From Astropecten irregularis (taxonomy: Eukaryota > Echinodermata > Asteroidea > Paxillosida > Astropectinidae), in contig OZ020258.1 of NCBI GenBank assembly GCA_963971285.1, positions 14,466,614-14,530,613 on the forward strand: a DNA stretch of 64,000 nt, written 5' to 3'. Under the pieces are notes generated by a model. The model was not told the origin of the DNA, did not search any database, and saw only the letters and a program-made list of their open reading frames with translations. Shown here piece after piece: positions 1-12,376 of the stretch (the stretch's first letter is position 1; every line of letters starts with the position of its first letter). The translations under genes and the position numbers were made by a program.

Positions 1-3000
1 GGGAAGTCCTGTGAACGGAAATCCTCGATATTTTCTGCACATGAAAACACAGAAATTGAGGCAGGGCCAGATGCGAAGGGTATCCCATTATTTTTTTAAA
101 CAGCTAACAGGGTACCAGAATAAACTAATAATCTTATCAAAGGATCTCATAGAAACCGTTTACCGTTTAAATTTTTAAAGGGAGCTTGGTAATGATTTCT
201 TGAGAAGGCTGAGAGTAAATTGCATTAAAGGGGATACATTTTGGTGTCCAGTTCTCTCCATTATTTTATTAAATGGACTGATTACTTCTGAGACCTATAA
301 ATTCTTCTCTAACATGTGACCATGAAACATTGCTGGGAATTCGGGAGATTGTATTATGGATGGGGCATGACATGCTATCACTTCAATGACTTCATGATAT
401 CAAAACATCCAGGCTTGTTTCGATATGTCTTTATTCATGATTGTATATTAAGTACAATCTATACGGGCATAGTTTTCACATAGTTGGGACACTGATGAAT
501 AAATATAATTTATGGGAGGCATGATGCCTGTCCTTAATCAGATCAACCTCATGCATGTAGTTTTGACCTTTTTATTGATTTTAATAGTGACTGTTTTTGT
601 GTGTATTTGTGAATATCAATTTACAAGGCTGTTAAACCTTTATTTGGCTAGTTATTATATAGATTGGGTGCATATATTTGCAGAGCTGGTTTTATTCCAT
701 AGTTTCACAAACTGAAAAATTGACCGACACACACACACGGGGCACGTAAATGATGCCATCCACTTTTCAAAATACCCCTTGGTAAAAATCCTGCGTATGC
801 AACTATTTGCACCTAATTACAAAGCCTATCTACTGACCTGCATTTATAGCTCTTTTGTGAATACTGTTTATCGAGTTTAACAATGAAATATTGGTGACAG
901 TTCAATCAAGTTAATTCTAGATAGACATAGTTTGCTAAAATGTATTAAAGTTGTTGGAATTTGTGACCCACTCGGTCTTCATATTGTGTATGTAGGATGC
1001 CAGTTTGGCATCATTGTGTTATTGACAATGTCTGTTAAGAAATTCTGTTGAATATTTCTGATGGTTTTTCTCCGTGTTCAAACAGTGAAAACTGACAAAA
1101 TAAAATATTTCCTCTTGCAGAGTGGGGCACAAATTGATTTTAATAGCATTCTAATTTAAATAGATATTGTGACTGAATATAGATGGAACTATTTGTCAAT
1201 TCTGTGGGGTTTTTTGTGAATGCATGATTATTGAAATATTAGAAAACTGTATTAGTAACAGTTATTTAAGGTATGGTACATTATTAATCAAGTAATATTT
1301 GAAGAGAGAAATTTCATTGAAGTCATTTTTTTTTAAACTGCACCTTCCCTTCTGCTGAACATGATTTTTAAGGAAAAATAATAAAACCTTGTCTTACTGA
1401 CTGAAACTAAAGAATAATATTATTGATGTTGATCAAGAATGTACCCTACCTCTAAGTACTCTTATATGTACTGTCTTTGCTTTTACATGGTATTTGGGTC
1501 AACATATATATCCATTAATTTTAGCATAACAAATCTTCGGCCAATCACATTTGAAAATATTGAATATCTTATACTGAAGCTATGTTGGGAGACAAATGAC
1601 GTACCATGCACATATAAAAGCAAAGACATGACATGTGTAATGTTAGAAGACTTGGTGTAATATTGGTATGTTGAAACTGTTACTTGAGTATTGTCTAAAT
1701 ATTGTGATACCCTTGGTAATGTGAGTTCATAATTAAATTAATAACATTCTCTCTTATTTCAATTAAATTCAAATTGTAGACAATTAGTTTTTATGACATA
1801 TTATATGAAACGTATTTAAAATAAACCTTATACCCAATGATGGATGCACGATTTCAAGATGCTGTCTCTGGGAGTGTCTTTGATGAGCAAACCATGTGAC
1901 CACAGCCTTCTTGAACTAAATTTCAAACAGCAAATCATTGGAATGCAAGCTAAAGTAGGAGGTTGTGTTGTGAGGGTCAATGTTGAAATAACTGAAATGC
2001 AGCTCGTGTGATTGCATCTTAAATGTAAATCACTTCAACAAAGATGATACTGTAAAAGCTTGGAAAGCAAATGAAAAGTGTTGCCAAATATGGATTTCAA
2101 TTCTAAGTCCATTTATGAGGCGAAAAATAAAGGCACGTATAGTTTCGATCGTCAATGATTTACAAAGAATTGTTGTTATTTGAATTAGTATTTATGTTTA
2201 TGGTAATATTTAGTATTTGATTATTAAATTATTTTTGTTCTTATTAATTCCTCATTTCAAATTTGCAACGAATGTTACACGTACTTAAAATTTTTCTAGT
2301 TTTATTATAGCATTGATATTTTATAAAATACGAATACAATGACCCTTAGTAAATGTAATTTCACACTGAAAGAAAAAATACAAATGAACCTTAATATTTA
2401 AAATATGTTATTCTACAATTAACAACATATAAACATTTGTTTTTGAAAAATGTTATTTTCAGTATTGAGGTATGTTATTTGTATTGCCATAGAAATGAAA
2501 TCATGAACCTTACTGTTTTGAGTGTAGTCGGGAAGGATTCTGTCAGGACCAAATTGACATTTTCATAAAATCCGAGGCTTTGACAAATTGACGAGTTAAA
2601 ATGCCTCTTTAAACGTTCTTCATATCAAAAATAGTACATATTTAATTGTAATGTTTATAAATTTGTAACAATTTTAATTTAATGTTTTACTTAAAAATAA
2701 TCAATGATGGATCCAACATACCATAATGCTATCTCATTGTTTTTTCAAAAATGCAAAAAAAAAATTAAACTGACAAGATAGCATTTTGTTTTGAGATAAA
2801 AATGAAGTTTTATGATAATTTTGTCAGAAATATTATGTTTTTATAATAATTATAAAAAACAAAATGTATCTTCTAAGTAAAAAATATTGAAAAGAGCAAA
2901 CACTTGGATCGATCAATGATTAACTCTTATATTATATATGTGTGAATAAATGGATGTTAAATGTTTTTATATAAAAATACCACAAGTCCACTATACAGAA

Positions 3001-3590
3001 ACTGAGGAACATACCCTGTTTTACTAGTAACCTGTTTATGTTGAATTATTCAAATACGAGAATTACATTAGTTATATACCTTTCCCTAGCGAGCTCAACA
3101 TTTTTGGAAAATAATCTTGTCACCCTTCACGAATTCATGCCTTACCGAGTTTTGAGTTGAAAAAAGAAGAAGATATCAATATTGATTCCTAAATATTCGT
3201 TTATAACATGATCTGAAAATACTTTGACAATGACTATGACAAAAATTTAAGACTGAACTAAACTAAACAGCAACGTATCTGCTTACTTGTGTTGCTGCAC
3301 TTAATTTCAATTGTATAAATCCTCGAACGAAGGTATTCTCTTAAACTCTGAAGATTGTTCTTATTACCCCATGATAAGTTATGAAAAGAATGATCCCAAA
3401 CACTAGTATGTTAAAATGATGGATATTCTGAAATAAATTAAGCATTTAAAGACAGTTTGGTGAAATATATGTATTCAATTTTGCCTTCATTTTTGTCTGT
3501 CTGTGTGTCCGTGTTTACACGTTTTGATCATTTCCTTCGTTTGGGTGTTTTGCTAAAGTATACTCCTCTTTGTGAGAAATGGTTTTATTT
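1..3590. other. AT-rich non-coding stretch
   Basis: Only short chance ORFs (67 and 73 aa) occur and neither resembles a known domain. The sequence is AT-rich with homopolymer runs. The only structure I can tie to another part of the window is a short dispersed repeat at 745-815. Confidence 0.6.
745..815 (+). repeat. Dispersed repeat shared with the 22.9 kb duplication
   Basis: The string AAATGATGCCATCCA followed by a C-rich run and a conserved tail is also found near 22909 and 25288, at the left edge of each copy of the 2379-bp duplication. The similarity extends about 70 bp with scattered differences. It is probably the edge of an interspersed element whose limits I cannot define. Confidence 0.45.
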
Positions 3591-3599
3591 ATTGCCTTT

Positions 3600-4620
3600 A
3601 TAGGACTCGGTCACTCCACTTCCAGCAGTGGTGACAAAACATTTACCATGGGAACATAATAACCGTTCACATGGGAGACTTCAACGTCTCCACTGGCCCT
3701 GACAGGGTCGGCTACTAGATGTGTATTGGTCCCCATGGGTCTGGTATCAGGGGTCACAATGGCACTAGGCTTCTTAATCTTGCAAAGACTCGGGGACTTG
3801 GAGTCGCTGGCTCTTGGTATCAGCGTCCTGAACGGCATCGTTTGACTTAGTATACTACCAGCGTTGTGAAGGAGATCGATCATGTTCTCGTAGACGGTCG
3901 TTGGAGGATTCTTCAGAACTGCCTGTTTTTGGAGTGCGCAGTTTCTCAACACTGATCACCGTTTCCTCGTTGCAACTCTTCGAGTTCGGCTCAAGTCCAG
4001 GAGGCGGGCTCCATGTAAGCCAAGGCTTGATGTGAGTCGTCTTCGGAATGGAGCCGTGGCGAATGACTTTGCACGCGAGCTTCGTGATCGGCTTGGGGGA
4101 GGGCCACTCGGGAGAACCCGGAGGTGATGTTGAGTTTCTTGAAGGTCACCACTCTGTCGTTTGCTTGTGAGAGGCTTGGAGCTCCAAGAATGGCCAGGGG
4201 GAGCCTTGTCCCTGAGGGTACACTCAGACCGATAGACAGGAGTCAGGAGGCAACCTAGAGGCGAGGAAGCTTAGGCCGTGCGATCCCTTAGGGCTGACAA
4301 GGAGACACATGTACAGTCTGTGTGTGAGCGGATAGATAGTCACCTATGGACGGGGGATTATGGGGTTGCATATATAGGGAGATTCATGCATTGCGTTCCT
4401 CTAAGTCTGTCTCGGGAGTGAGTACGGTCAGGTCTGCAAGCGGCAAGTTGTCCGCTGAGGAGTCTTTGGTGAGGGCTTGTTGGGAATCATACTTTGAGCA
4501 GTAATTGTACCGTGGTGATCCACCGGCTACCCGTCTGAATATCTCGGATCCACCATTGGTTGCTGACCCACCGATATACTGTGATCCACCTATAACCTTG
4601 ATGCCATAGATGCCATATTC
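3600..4620 (+). pseudogene. LINE relic, APE-type endonuclease and linker
   Basis: Read on the plus strand in shifting frames, this stretch gives the signature order of an apurinic-like LINE endonuclease: MGDFNV near 3668, GPHGSG near 3730, a WYQRPERHR segment near 3815, EIDHVLVDGRW near 3875 and a DHRFLVATLR-like segment near 3955. Downstream come a linker with DKETHVQSVCERIDSH and then YREIHALRSSKS near 4374. Such endonucleases nick target DNA to prime reverse transcription. Stops and frameshifts are frequent, so this is a dead copy. The endonuclease type fits RTE or CR1-like LINEs; the clade is inference. The 113-aa minus-strand ORF over it is a shadow. Confidence 0.7.
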
Positions 4621-4639
4621 CAGGACTGGACTAAATCTT

Positions 4640-5320
4640 TTGATAGATGTGACCATCAGTTATTCTTCGCCAGAGGAATCTGTGGAAGCCTGCTCTCATG
4701 GATTAAAAGTTTTCTTGATTAATCATGTTACATCACCGTTACTCCAATATGCAGATGATACTGTACTCTATAGAATTATTGAGAAGCAATGAAGATGCAG
4801 TTGTTTTACAGGGAGACCTCAACTCTAGTCCTGTTTGTTAACGCACGGGATCCCAAATCTGTGGATCCACGTCCCATTGTTGGATACATTAAAATGGGCC
4901 TCTCTATTTCAGAATGGTGCAAAGAAAACCCACATGCAGCTGAACTCTGCCAAGTGCCAAGTAATACATATCACCCGATGCAGAACCAAAGCCCAATCTC
5001 CTTACTACCTTCAGGATCCTGAGCCCCTCCAAGTCGTCACTTCCTACGAATGCATACATGCATACATAGGCCGTTATTTGGTCTAGCGACCTCACCATGG
5101 ACAAAACATGTCAGCATGTATTCGTTCTAAATGTTCCAAACTTTCTGGCTTTATTAGGTATGCAGTCAAATCCAGGAATGCAGATGTATTACTTAAACTT
5201 CATAAATCTCTTTGCAGGAAGAGGGACTCTGCTCTTCAATCATCGATATTGCCGTACTATGTGAACACTTTCTCATCTTCCCATCTTTCCAAGATTCTTC
5301 AATTCACTTCCAAGTGACCT
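4640..5320 (+). pseudogene. LINE reverse transcriptase relic, C-terminal half
   Basis: The catalytic box reads LLQYADDTVLYR near 4740-4775 (YADD). It is followed by a degenerate W-rich stretch, NSAKCQVIHITR near 4943, and a thumb-like segment SKLSGFIRYAVKSRNADVLL near 5128-5190. This order is normal for the palm and thumb of CR1/jockey-type reverse transcriptases. At least two frame changes and several stops lie between the motifs. It may be the 3' part of the same element as the endonuclease relic just upstream, though the two pieces could also be independent insertions. Confidence 0.65.
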
Positions 5321-5357
5321 CCGAAATCTGTGTTTGAAATCACCTCCCAAAAACTTC

Positions 5358-5780
5358 TTAGGCGCGAGGTCTATTTACAGACCGTCTTGGAACCGGGCTC
5401 GGTTGCCTAATCCCTTCTTACCCGATCAGTTCAGAGCTTGATGCCACTCGGTTACTCAAGCGTGTCACCTACTCCAGTCCAGACCACTGGTCATTATTTC
5501 CACAAAGGGCAGCTTAATCTCATGGTTGCCCTTTGTTAACGGATTACATGGTGTGGTTATTGTTTCCCTGTCCAGCCTGCCAAAAGGATTATAGCTTTCC
5601 AAGTTGGTCTTTTGTTAAGGCTGGTCTGCCTGGTCCCTCCAGCCAGTTGAGTTAATCCCCTGCTTGGCATATTTAATCCCCCCTCACCCGGTTCCATTCA
5701 GGATCCCGATCCCTCCACTGAACCGGGTGGGCCTTGCCCAGACAGTCCAGCAAGGGATTGTAAATAGACCTCACGCCTTA
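5358..5780. mobile_element. 423-bp inverted-repeat-bounded element
   Basis: The left end (5358-5378) and right end (5760-5780) are inverted copies of a 21-bp sequence containing GAGGTCTATTTAC, with two mismatches. There is no coding potential inside. It looks like a small non-autonomous DNA transposon; no clear target duplication was seen, so the superfamily is unassigned. Confidence 0.5.
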
Positions 5781-5989
5781 CGTGATCTCCTCTTCCACCA
5801 AGACCCTATCTCCCATGCCATTTAGACAGCATTTTGCCATCATGAATTATCATTCCACTGAAAGGTGCCGAGGTTAACAATGTAATAAATAAGCGGATAA
5901 TATACAAATTATTATTTCCTTATTGCTAAATTACAAACTATGCAAACTGCTGGTGAAATGAAGTCAAGAGAGGGCGCAACGGCACTTGC

Positions 5990-6355
5990 TTAAAGGTAAT
6001 ATCATACTTTGGTTTTTGTCAAAGAAATACACATTCATGAGCATAAATATCAAGGAAGATACAGTAACGGTCATCAGTGAAATTTCAGTCCCATACGGTG
6101 CCCACTTTCTGAGAAAACAGTGAAAAACGGCCACAGTATTTCTTAAGTGTTTTCTCTTTTATTTTTGATCTTTTAAAAGATCAAAAAGATTTTCGGTCGT
6201 TGTTTGACTAATTTCTGGATAAATACAGCATTTCAGGCGGAAAAATATTAACAGTATGTTCCTACCACCACTATCTTCATATCCTGAAAGTTATACGTAA
6301 ATCTGTGAACATTTCTGTTTTGGTTTCTTACCAAAGTATGATATACTACCTTTAA
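5990..6355. mobile_element. TTAA-flanked TIR element, copy 1
   Basis: This 366-bp element begins TTAAAGGTAATATCATACTT and ends with the inverted counterpart ACTACCTTTAA. It carries an internal palindrome around GATCTTTTAAAAGATC. A second copy in the same orientation lies at 7293-7664, and a truncated inverted copy starts at 58888. TTAA at both outer edges is the target duplication of piggyBac elements, so it may be a piggyBac-mobilised MITE; that assignment is inference. Confidence 0.65.
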
Positions 6356-7103
6356 TAATAGGTAGACATTGATAGAGCAATGGACCTTGAAAGTACATTG
6401 GATGTATATGTCTCGCTTTTCATAGAATGGGCCACGCCCAAGATGCCACCAGAGCCAATGAAGCGACATTTTTTTGGTAAAACCTCATCCTAGTGACTAG
6501 CTCATTGGTTGAGTCAATTCTTCATAGTTCTTCAGCTGGTGTGTGCATTGGGCAAGGGGATGGGAGGAGCCAGGGGAGGCTCTATTGTATCACGGAGGTA
6601 TACACAGGATTGCAATAATATTTATTGTGTTGCAAAATGAAAACATATTGTGAGACACAGTGATGACACAAGTGTTGCAATTTACAAAGAAATATTAAAT
6701 CAAAGGCAGAGAAAAAAGCACTGGGATTGTAGGGGTCTACTTACATATAAAATGTGATACTTCTTCCCTGGTTTATACAAGATGCCCTACCTCCCTTCCC
6801 TTCTTCATTTTTGTTCTAATTGGGGGTGGGGCTACAAACATCCCTCTTCGGAAACTTCCCATCATAAAAAACCTTATTCATTTAAGAATACCATTGAATG
6901 TCATTGGATGTCACTGCATTCTATTAAATCTTGTGTATAATTTCTTTATTCCCCGTGTAAGTTACTTATTTACAGATTAATTCATTCAAGGTTCGTTGGT
7001 TGTAACTTTGAATGAAATTATAAACGTGAGACCGGACTAACTCCAATACATGTGTACAAGGAATTATGAAGTCGCATTAACGTTTCAACCAATTATTGTG
7101 TCT

Positions 7104-7180
7104 GCCGCCCTCTGTTGAAATTTCAGCTATTATTATTCACCCAAAATGTGTCCACCGATTGTGTCTGCCGCCCTCTGTTG
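7104..7180. repeat. Two copies of a GCCGCCCTCTGTTG motif
   Basis: The 14-mer occurs at 7104-7117 and 7167-7180 within a short local duplication. The same 14-mer is in both LTRs of the gypsy element (45088 and 49924). Its reverse complement, CAACAGAGGGCGG, resembles the core of CTCF binding sites in bilaterians. Binding is not shown by sequence alone. Confidence 0.5.
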
Positions 7181-7292
7181 ACAATTCGACAATAAGTACT
7201 CACAAAATGAACGTCCCCTGTCAAGATTAAATTCACTGTGCATTGTCCATTGTCTAAAGGCTAATGGTATCAAAAGGTTTTTATAAAGGTCT

Positions 7293-7664
7293 TTAAAGGT
7301 AGTATCATACTTTTGTTTTTATCAAAGAAATACAGATTCATGGACAAAAATACCAAGACAGATACAGTAACAGTCATCTGTGAAAATTTCAATCCCATAC
7401 GGTGCCCATTTTTTTTACAAAACAGTGAAAAACAGCCACAGTATTTCTCATAAGTCTTTTCTCTTTTATTTTTGATCTTTTAAAAGATCAAACAGATTTT
7501 CGGTCGTTGTTTTACTCATTTCTGGATAAATACACCATTTCAGGCGGAAACATTTTAACGGTAGGTTTCTATTAGCATCATCTTCATACCCTGAACGTTA
7601 TAAGTAAATCTGTGAACATTTCTGTTTTGGTCTCTTAATTACCAAAGTATGATACTACCTTTAA
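7293..7664. mobile_element. TTAA-flanked TIR element, copy 2
   Basis: This is a 372-bp relative of the element at 5990-6355. It has the same ends (TTAAAGGTAGTATCATACTT and the inverted form), the same internal palindrome and TTAA at both edges. The body differs by scattered substitutions, so the two are old, separate insertions of one family. Confidence 0.65.
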
Positions 7665-8069
7665 GGTCAGTGGAAATATTCTAACATTCATCACACTTTT
7701 TTGAAGCATAAATATTGACACCTTTTTTAAATTAAAAATCAATTAACTTTTCTCACTTGAAACGTTCTTGCAATTTCTGAAGTGCAGGAGGGGGAGTGGG
7801 GTTGGTGGGGATCTTTCTACATGTACATCTGTCATACATGGGTGGTGGCATTTCCCTGTCAATCCAAAGATGAGGCCAAAGATGAGGCCCCCTCCCCTGA
7901 TAATTTATGTATTAGGAGAATATCAATGGCAATGTCCCACTGATCAATTACACTGTTTTGCTTGATGCAATCCTCATACATGAGTTTCTCTGAAAACGGA
8001 TAACAAAAATTATTTTTTCGAAATGCATTTTGAAAAATACATGATCAAAGTAAGTGCGTTACGTAACAA

Positions 8070-8090
8070 AACAACAACAACAACAACAAA
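8070..8090 (+). repeat. (CAA)n microsatellite
   Basis: A short run of CAA triplets lies in A-rich non-coding sequence. Confidence 0.7.
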
Positions 8091-8466
8091 ATAACAAAGA
8101 AAAGTAAACAAAACAAATCAAACAGCGCAACGAAGATGGTGATAGTAATTCCTTTAAATAATACCCCATTTTCTTTTCAGTACATGATGAAAAGTTTCTT
8201 TATTTCACTAAAGCTGGAAACACTTGTGGTATAAAGGTCCCCCAAAGACCAAAAATATCCGTTGCTGGTTCTTTGTATTAACCACTCAGAGGTGGGGGTG
8301 TCATCAGGAACCACCTGACTCATTGTTGCCTTCTTTCAAGTGCTTCAACTTACACTAACTGGACCATTACCCTATTGCATGACATCACCAGTGATGCAGA
8401 CTCTTTATGCATCAAGGCCTCCACAATCAGGTGTCAATTTACAGAGAGACATGGATGTAGAGTGCC

Positions 8467-8850
8467 TTAAAGGCATTGCATACGTTTGGTAATGACTCTG
8501 AAAATTTATGGCAATAAAAACTTACATGGTGAGAAGTACAGCTGCTTTAAATAGTATAATGCATATTGAGAAACGTTCAATTCGAAGTACAACGGTTATG
8601 GAAAAATATGTCACTTTTTATCTCCAAAAATTATGAATCTGAGAAGCGTTATGGCCGTAACACTTCTCAGCTATTGACTAACTGTTATCTGGCGTGAAAT
8701 AACCGCTCTAGTTTGTCGCCAAAATCTCACAAACGCTACCACCTTTTGAATTGAAACTTTCACAGGTTAGTTTTATGGTATATATATACAATTATATTGG
8801 TTTGAAACAAACAATAGGCTCAAATTACCAAACGTATGCAATCCCTTTAA
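8467..8850. mobile_element. Second family of TTAA-flanked TIR element
   Basis: The element is 384 bp. Its left end reads TTAAAGGCATTGCATACGTT and its right end is the inverted copy ACGTATGCAATCCCTTTAA; TTAA flanks both sides. The body is unrelated to the 5990 and 7293 copies, but the layout of the ends (TTAAAGG, then a GCATACGTTTGGTAA-like block) is parallel. It is probably a sister MITE family moved by the same kind of transposase. The 60-aa ORF inside is a chance ORF. Confidence 0.6.
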
Positions 8851-11800
8851 GAATGAAAGAAAATTATGCAATTGGCATAAAAGAGGTCACCTGCCAAAAA
8901 CATTCACTATGGAGTGATGTCATGGATCTTTGACTCTGTGACCAAGACATTGTGGGAGGATTTCTAGCAATCTTTCAAGATCAATAGGAATCTTTTGTTT
9001 GAAATTCTTCAAGAAAAAAGAAAGAAAAGAGAACAAATCTACAGGGACCAGGGATGAAGTTATCATGAAAGCTCAGCATTTGACAATACCATGGGGTATT
9101 TTTAATATGCAGATCATACAATTCTAAAATTTATTACAAACTTGTCAACTGACATTTTTTAATTGTTTGATAACTGTGAGCAAAATCGTACAATAACACT
9201 TCAACTTTACATTTTGTGATGGAATGAATATGCAAAAACAACCAAGATTTTAGGCCGTACATGTTTGACTTGGTGAGAGAAAAATACAACACTTCTGCTT
9301 TCAACTACATGAACCTTAATTACAGTATCTGAAAAGTAATGACTAGTCCTTATTTGTAAATCTAATAAATTGTATTTCATAACAGTTTGCCATTCATGTG
9401 CTGTTCAGATTGCTAATAGAATTCAATACAAATCAATGAAATATAGAAAATAACTTCAACATGAGAATTCTCATCAGGATTTCACAGATTTCTTCAGTTT
9501 GCTCTAAAATGTGAGCACCTCCTGCAGTTCAGTAAATGAATGATTGTTACATATTATGTGTGACAGGACTTCATACAATGTGAATGAAATTCATAAACCT
9601 ATCAGTGCCATATATTGTGCATTTGTAGCAAAAAACCTAACGACTTCCTCCTGAAAAACTAATGATAAAGTACTTCATGCAGACACTTAACTTTCCTGAC
9701 ATTTGTGCAAATACTGTAGTAAACAAATGATTACATGTACATTTAGGAAATGTCTACAACTATTTCTGCATCTTGTGCTTATTTGTGTAGGTGTAAATAG
9801 ATTCACAGTCTTCATAGATGAATGGATGACTTGCCATATGCTCCACTCCACTGTTGATGCTCACTGCTCAAGTCCACAAGTTGTTGTTGAGGATACCACA
9901 GTTATCTCTGTAGTTCTGTACACACTGATGGCTTTTCACAAGTATCATTTATCAGGATGTTTCACTGCATGTCATTTATCAATGAATGCTGCGTTGTAGC
10001 AGTATCACTCTCCTACTGGTTGGCTGTACTGTGTGTCTGTACAGCTTCTGCAATGTAGTGAAGTTCAATGATAACACTGATGTGTGTTCACTTCATCTCA
10101 ATAATCTCAGTGGATTTTCAGGACTCCTGCACCTTTACCCATGCAGCACAGTTGTGCCTTCTTCATCAGGTTGTTATTGGGCACTTGTGCCAGTCTTGAA
10201 GAGAATCAGTGACATTGTTGAAATCTGATATCTTGGCAGATCTCTGACTGATGAGAAGAAACACATCACAAGCTCAGTACCTGGCACAGATTCACTGCTG
10301 TCTTGGAGAGAGTGAAAGTGATGATGATGAGGGTGCAGGCTGAGGATGTTTGTTCCACCCATGTTGGATGTCAGTTGTCATAACTGCACATGTTGATTCA
10401 TACATCATTTCTTCAGGCAATGACAGTTCTGATACTGTGTTCAAGGTGTCTCTTGCTTAACAGTCAAGCTGCATGTTGATCTTTCAAAGAGCTCTGGAGA
10501 AGATTCTCAGGTATTTCAGCAGTGTGAAGCATTTTGCAGTGGCAGAGACATTAATTTGCATGTTTGGGCTATATACTAGTGTATCATTACAAATTGTCAT
10601 ACCATCAGCAGTGTAGTAAACAGCTGCTAAAGAATGCCATTGTATAGTTTGCAAACCTACAAGCAGTAAATGTAAACATTTGTTTTACAATCTGCAAAAC
10701 CCAGAAAACTTAATCATCTATCAAAGCAGTAGGCCTACATCATTGTAAGTCTGCAGAGTTCAGATGAAAAAAATTGGTATCAAGTCTTTTTAACTTGTCA
10801 AATCTGCAGAATTTACAAACATAAAGCATTTGAGGAAAAATACAAATATGGAATATACTGATTAACGCGTTTTCAAATACTAAATCAATATTTATTAGTG
10901 AATATAAACTGAGTATTGGTCATAACCTGAACCGTCAGCTGAGGTCTGAAGCCCCAGTGACACCCTGAAGTTGGGTCATTCCAGGGTTCAGGTGCTAACA
11001 CCAACTTTTTGTTCAATATTTGTAGTTTCTAAATAAATGTTCTGTTTTAAAAATGAAAACTGAAAGAAGCACGGCTTTATAATCTAAATGCACATGGATC
11101 AATCCACAATCTACTACATATGTAGTTTTTTTTTTTTTTTTTATTTGCCACAATTTAAACAGAATCCTGTTGCATCTTTACTAACAATCAATCATAATAA
11201 TGGTGGATACTTATAAAGCGCACGTTCTGTCTTTCGACGTTCACGTCGCATTAGTTATTATTATACCTGGTCATCAGGCTACATCAGCTACATTTACTAC
11301 ATTATAAATTATATGTCTCAATGTAGTTGAAAGCAGAAGAGTAAGATCTGAGGATGTAAACCATAACACTGGTGAACACTTGTCACACTGATGTGAAGAT
11401 ACTTATTTCATTGTGCCATTGTGAAGTGACATTGCAATCATTTACCCATTGTCTAAACAAATGATGTCAATTCCTGTATAATGACTACATAATAATAGAA
11501 ACATTCAAAAAGACATGTACAGTATGCAAATTGAGTACAAATTATGAACATCAGCAGAATCACACCTTTCCTGCACACTAAATATAGTACTGTCAAAATA
11601 CTGAGCTTGCATTCTACAGATTACCGTAAATGGTGGTTTGGGTTGGGATTGTAGGAAAGGAGGAAAATGAAGAATTATGTGCACAAGCTGTGCTCGATCA
11701 TCAATAAAAACATCATGAGTGTGATTGTCAGTCAAAACCATTGGCAAAGACAGAAGAGCTATATGAGGCTTAGCTACATCCAAGGTGATGTACTGCAAAA

Positions 11801-11890
11801 AGTGTGGCTACAAAACAGAAATAAGCAGTACTGTAGATGCAAAATATTGTAACGCAATAGAGGGCGCTAGTGCATCGCGATAAGGCATAA
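8851..11890. other. Long stretch with no recognisable gene
   Basis: Overlapping ORFs of 98 and 80 aa (9703-10228, plus) and 62-97 aa (minus) have no domain that I recognise, no consistent frame and no splice context. A 16-base T run lies near 11127. A CTCF-like core CAATAGAGGGCGCTAG is at 11855-11870. I see nothing else. Confidence 0.5.
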
Positions 11891-11892
11891 TA

Positions 11893-12376
11893 GGGGTGCA
11901 CCACACTAAATAAACTCCCATTGACCTTAGTGTAAAATCCCTCAACTTCACAGTTCAAAAAACCCCATCCAGAAGTTTCTCAGTTGTTGGTGCAATAGTG
12001 TAAATGATAGTGTGAACTCTCATCTACCCAATTCTTTTCAATTTTTTGTTGGGTAACCGATTGGAGTTTTTGCTAATTGCCCCAAGAAAAAAATACCCCC
12101 GAAATGTCCTTCTTCCGTAACTGACTTGCTACGAGTTTTCATGAAGCAACCCTCCACGTTCAAGACAATGTAGGACCAGATTTTAAATCAAAATATCTCA
12201 AGTCTCCACAACAAGCTGAAGCACTGAACCCCCAGGTTGTCAAAACCAGTCAGAATTACACAATATATTAATTGCACGACGCCCCAAATGGCATATTTAA
12301 AAAACATTTAAGGGTACACACATTATGATAATCAGCTCGGCGCATTGATTTTTGAGCTATTTAGTGTGGTGCATCC
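11893..12376. mobile_element. 484-bp TIR element, copy 1
   Basis: The left end reads GGGTGCACCACACTAAATA and the right end is its near-perfect inverse, TATTTAGTGTGGTGCATCC. The interior has no conserved coding frame. The element recurs at 13344-13826 and 14794-15277. Flanking TA or ATA triplets are compatible with a Tc1/mariner-type target, but this is not decisive. Confidence 0.7.

Noticed and set aside
9703-10362. Possible small gene with overlapping 98- and 80-aa ORFs.
   Set aside because: No domain, signal, splice context or start context supports them, and both strands are equally open.
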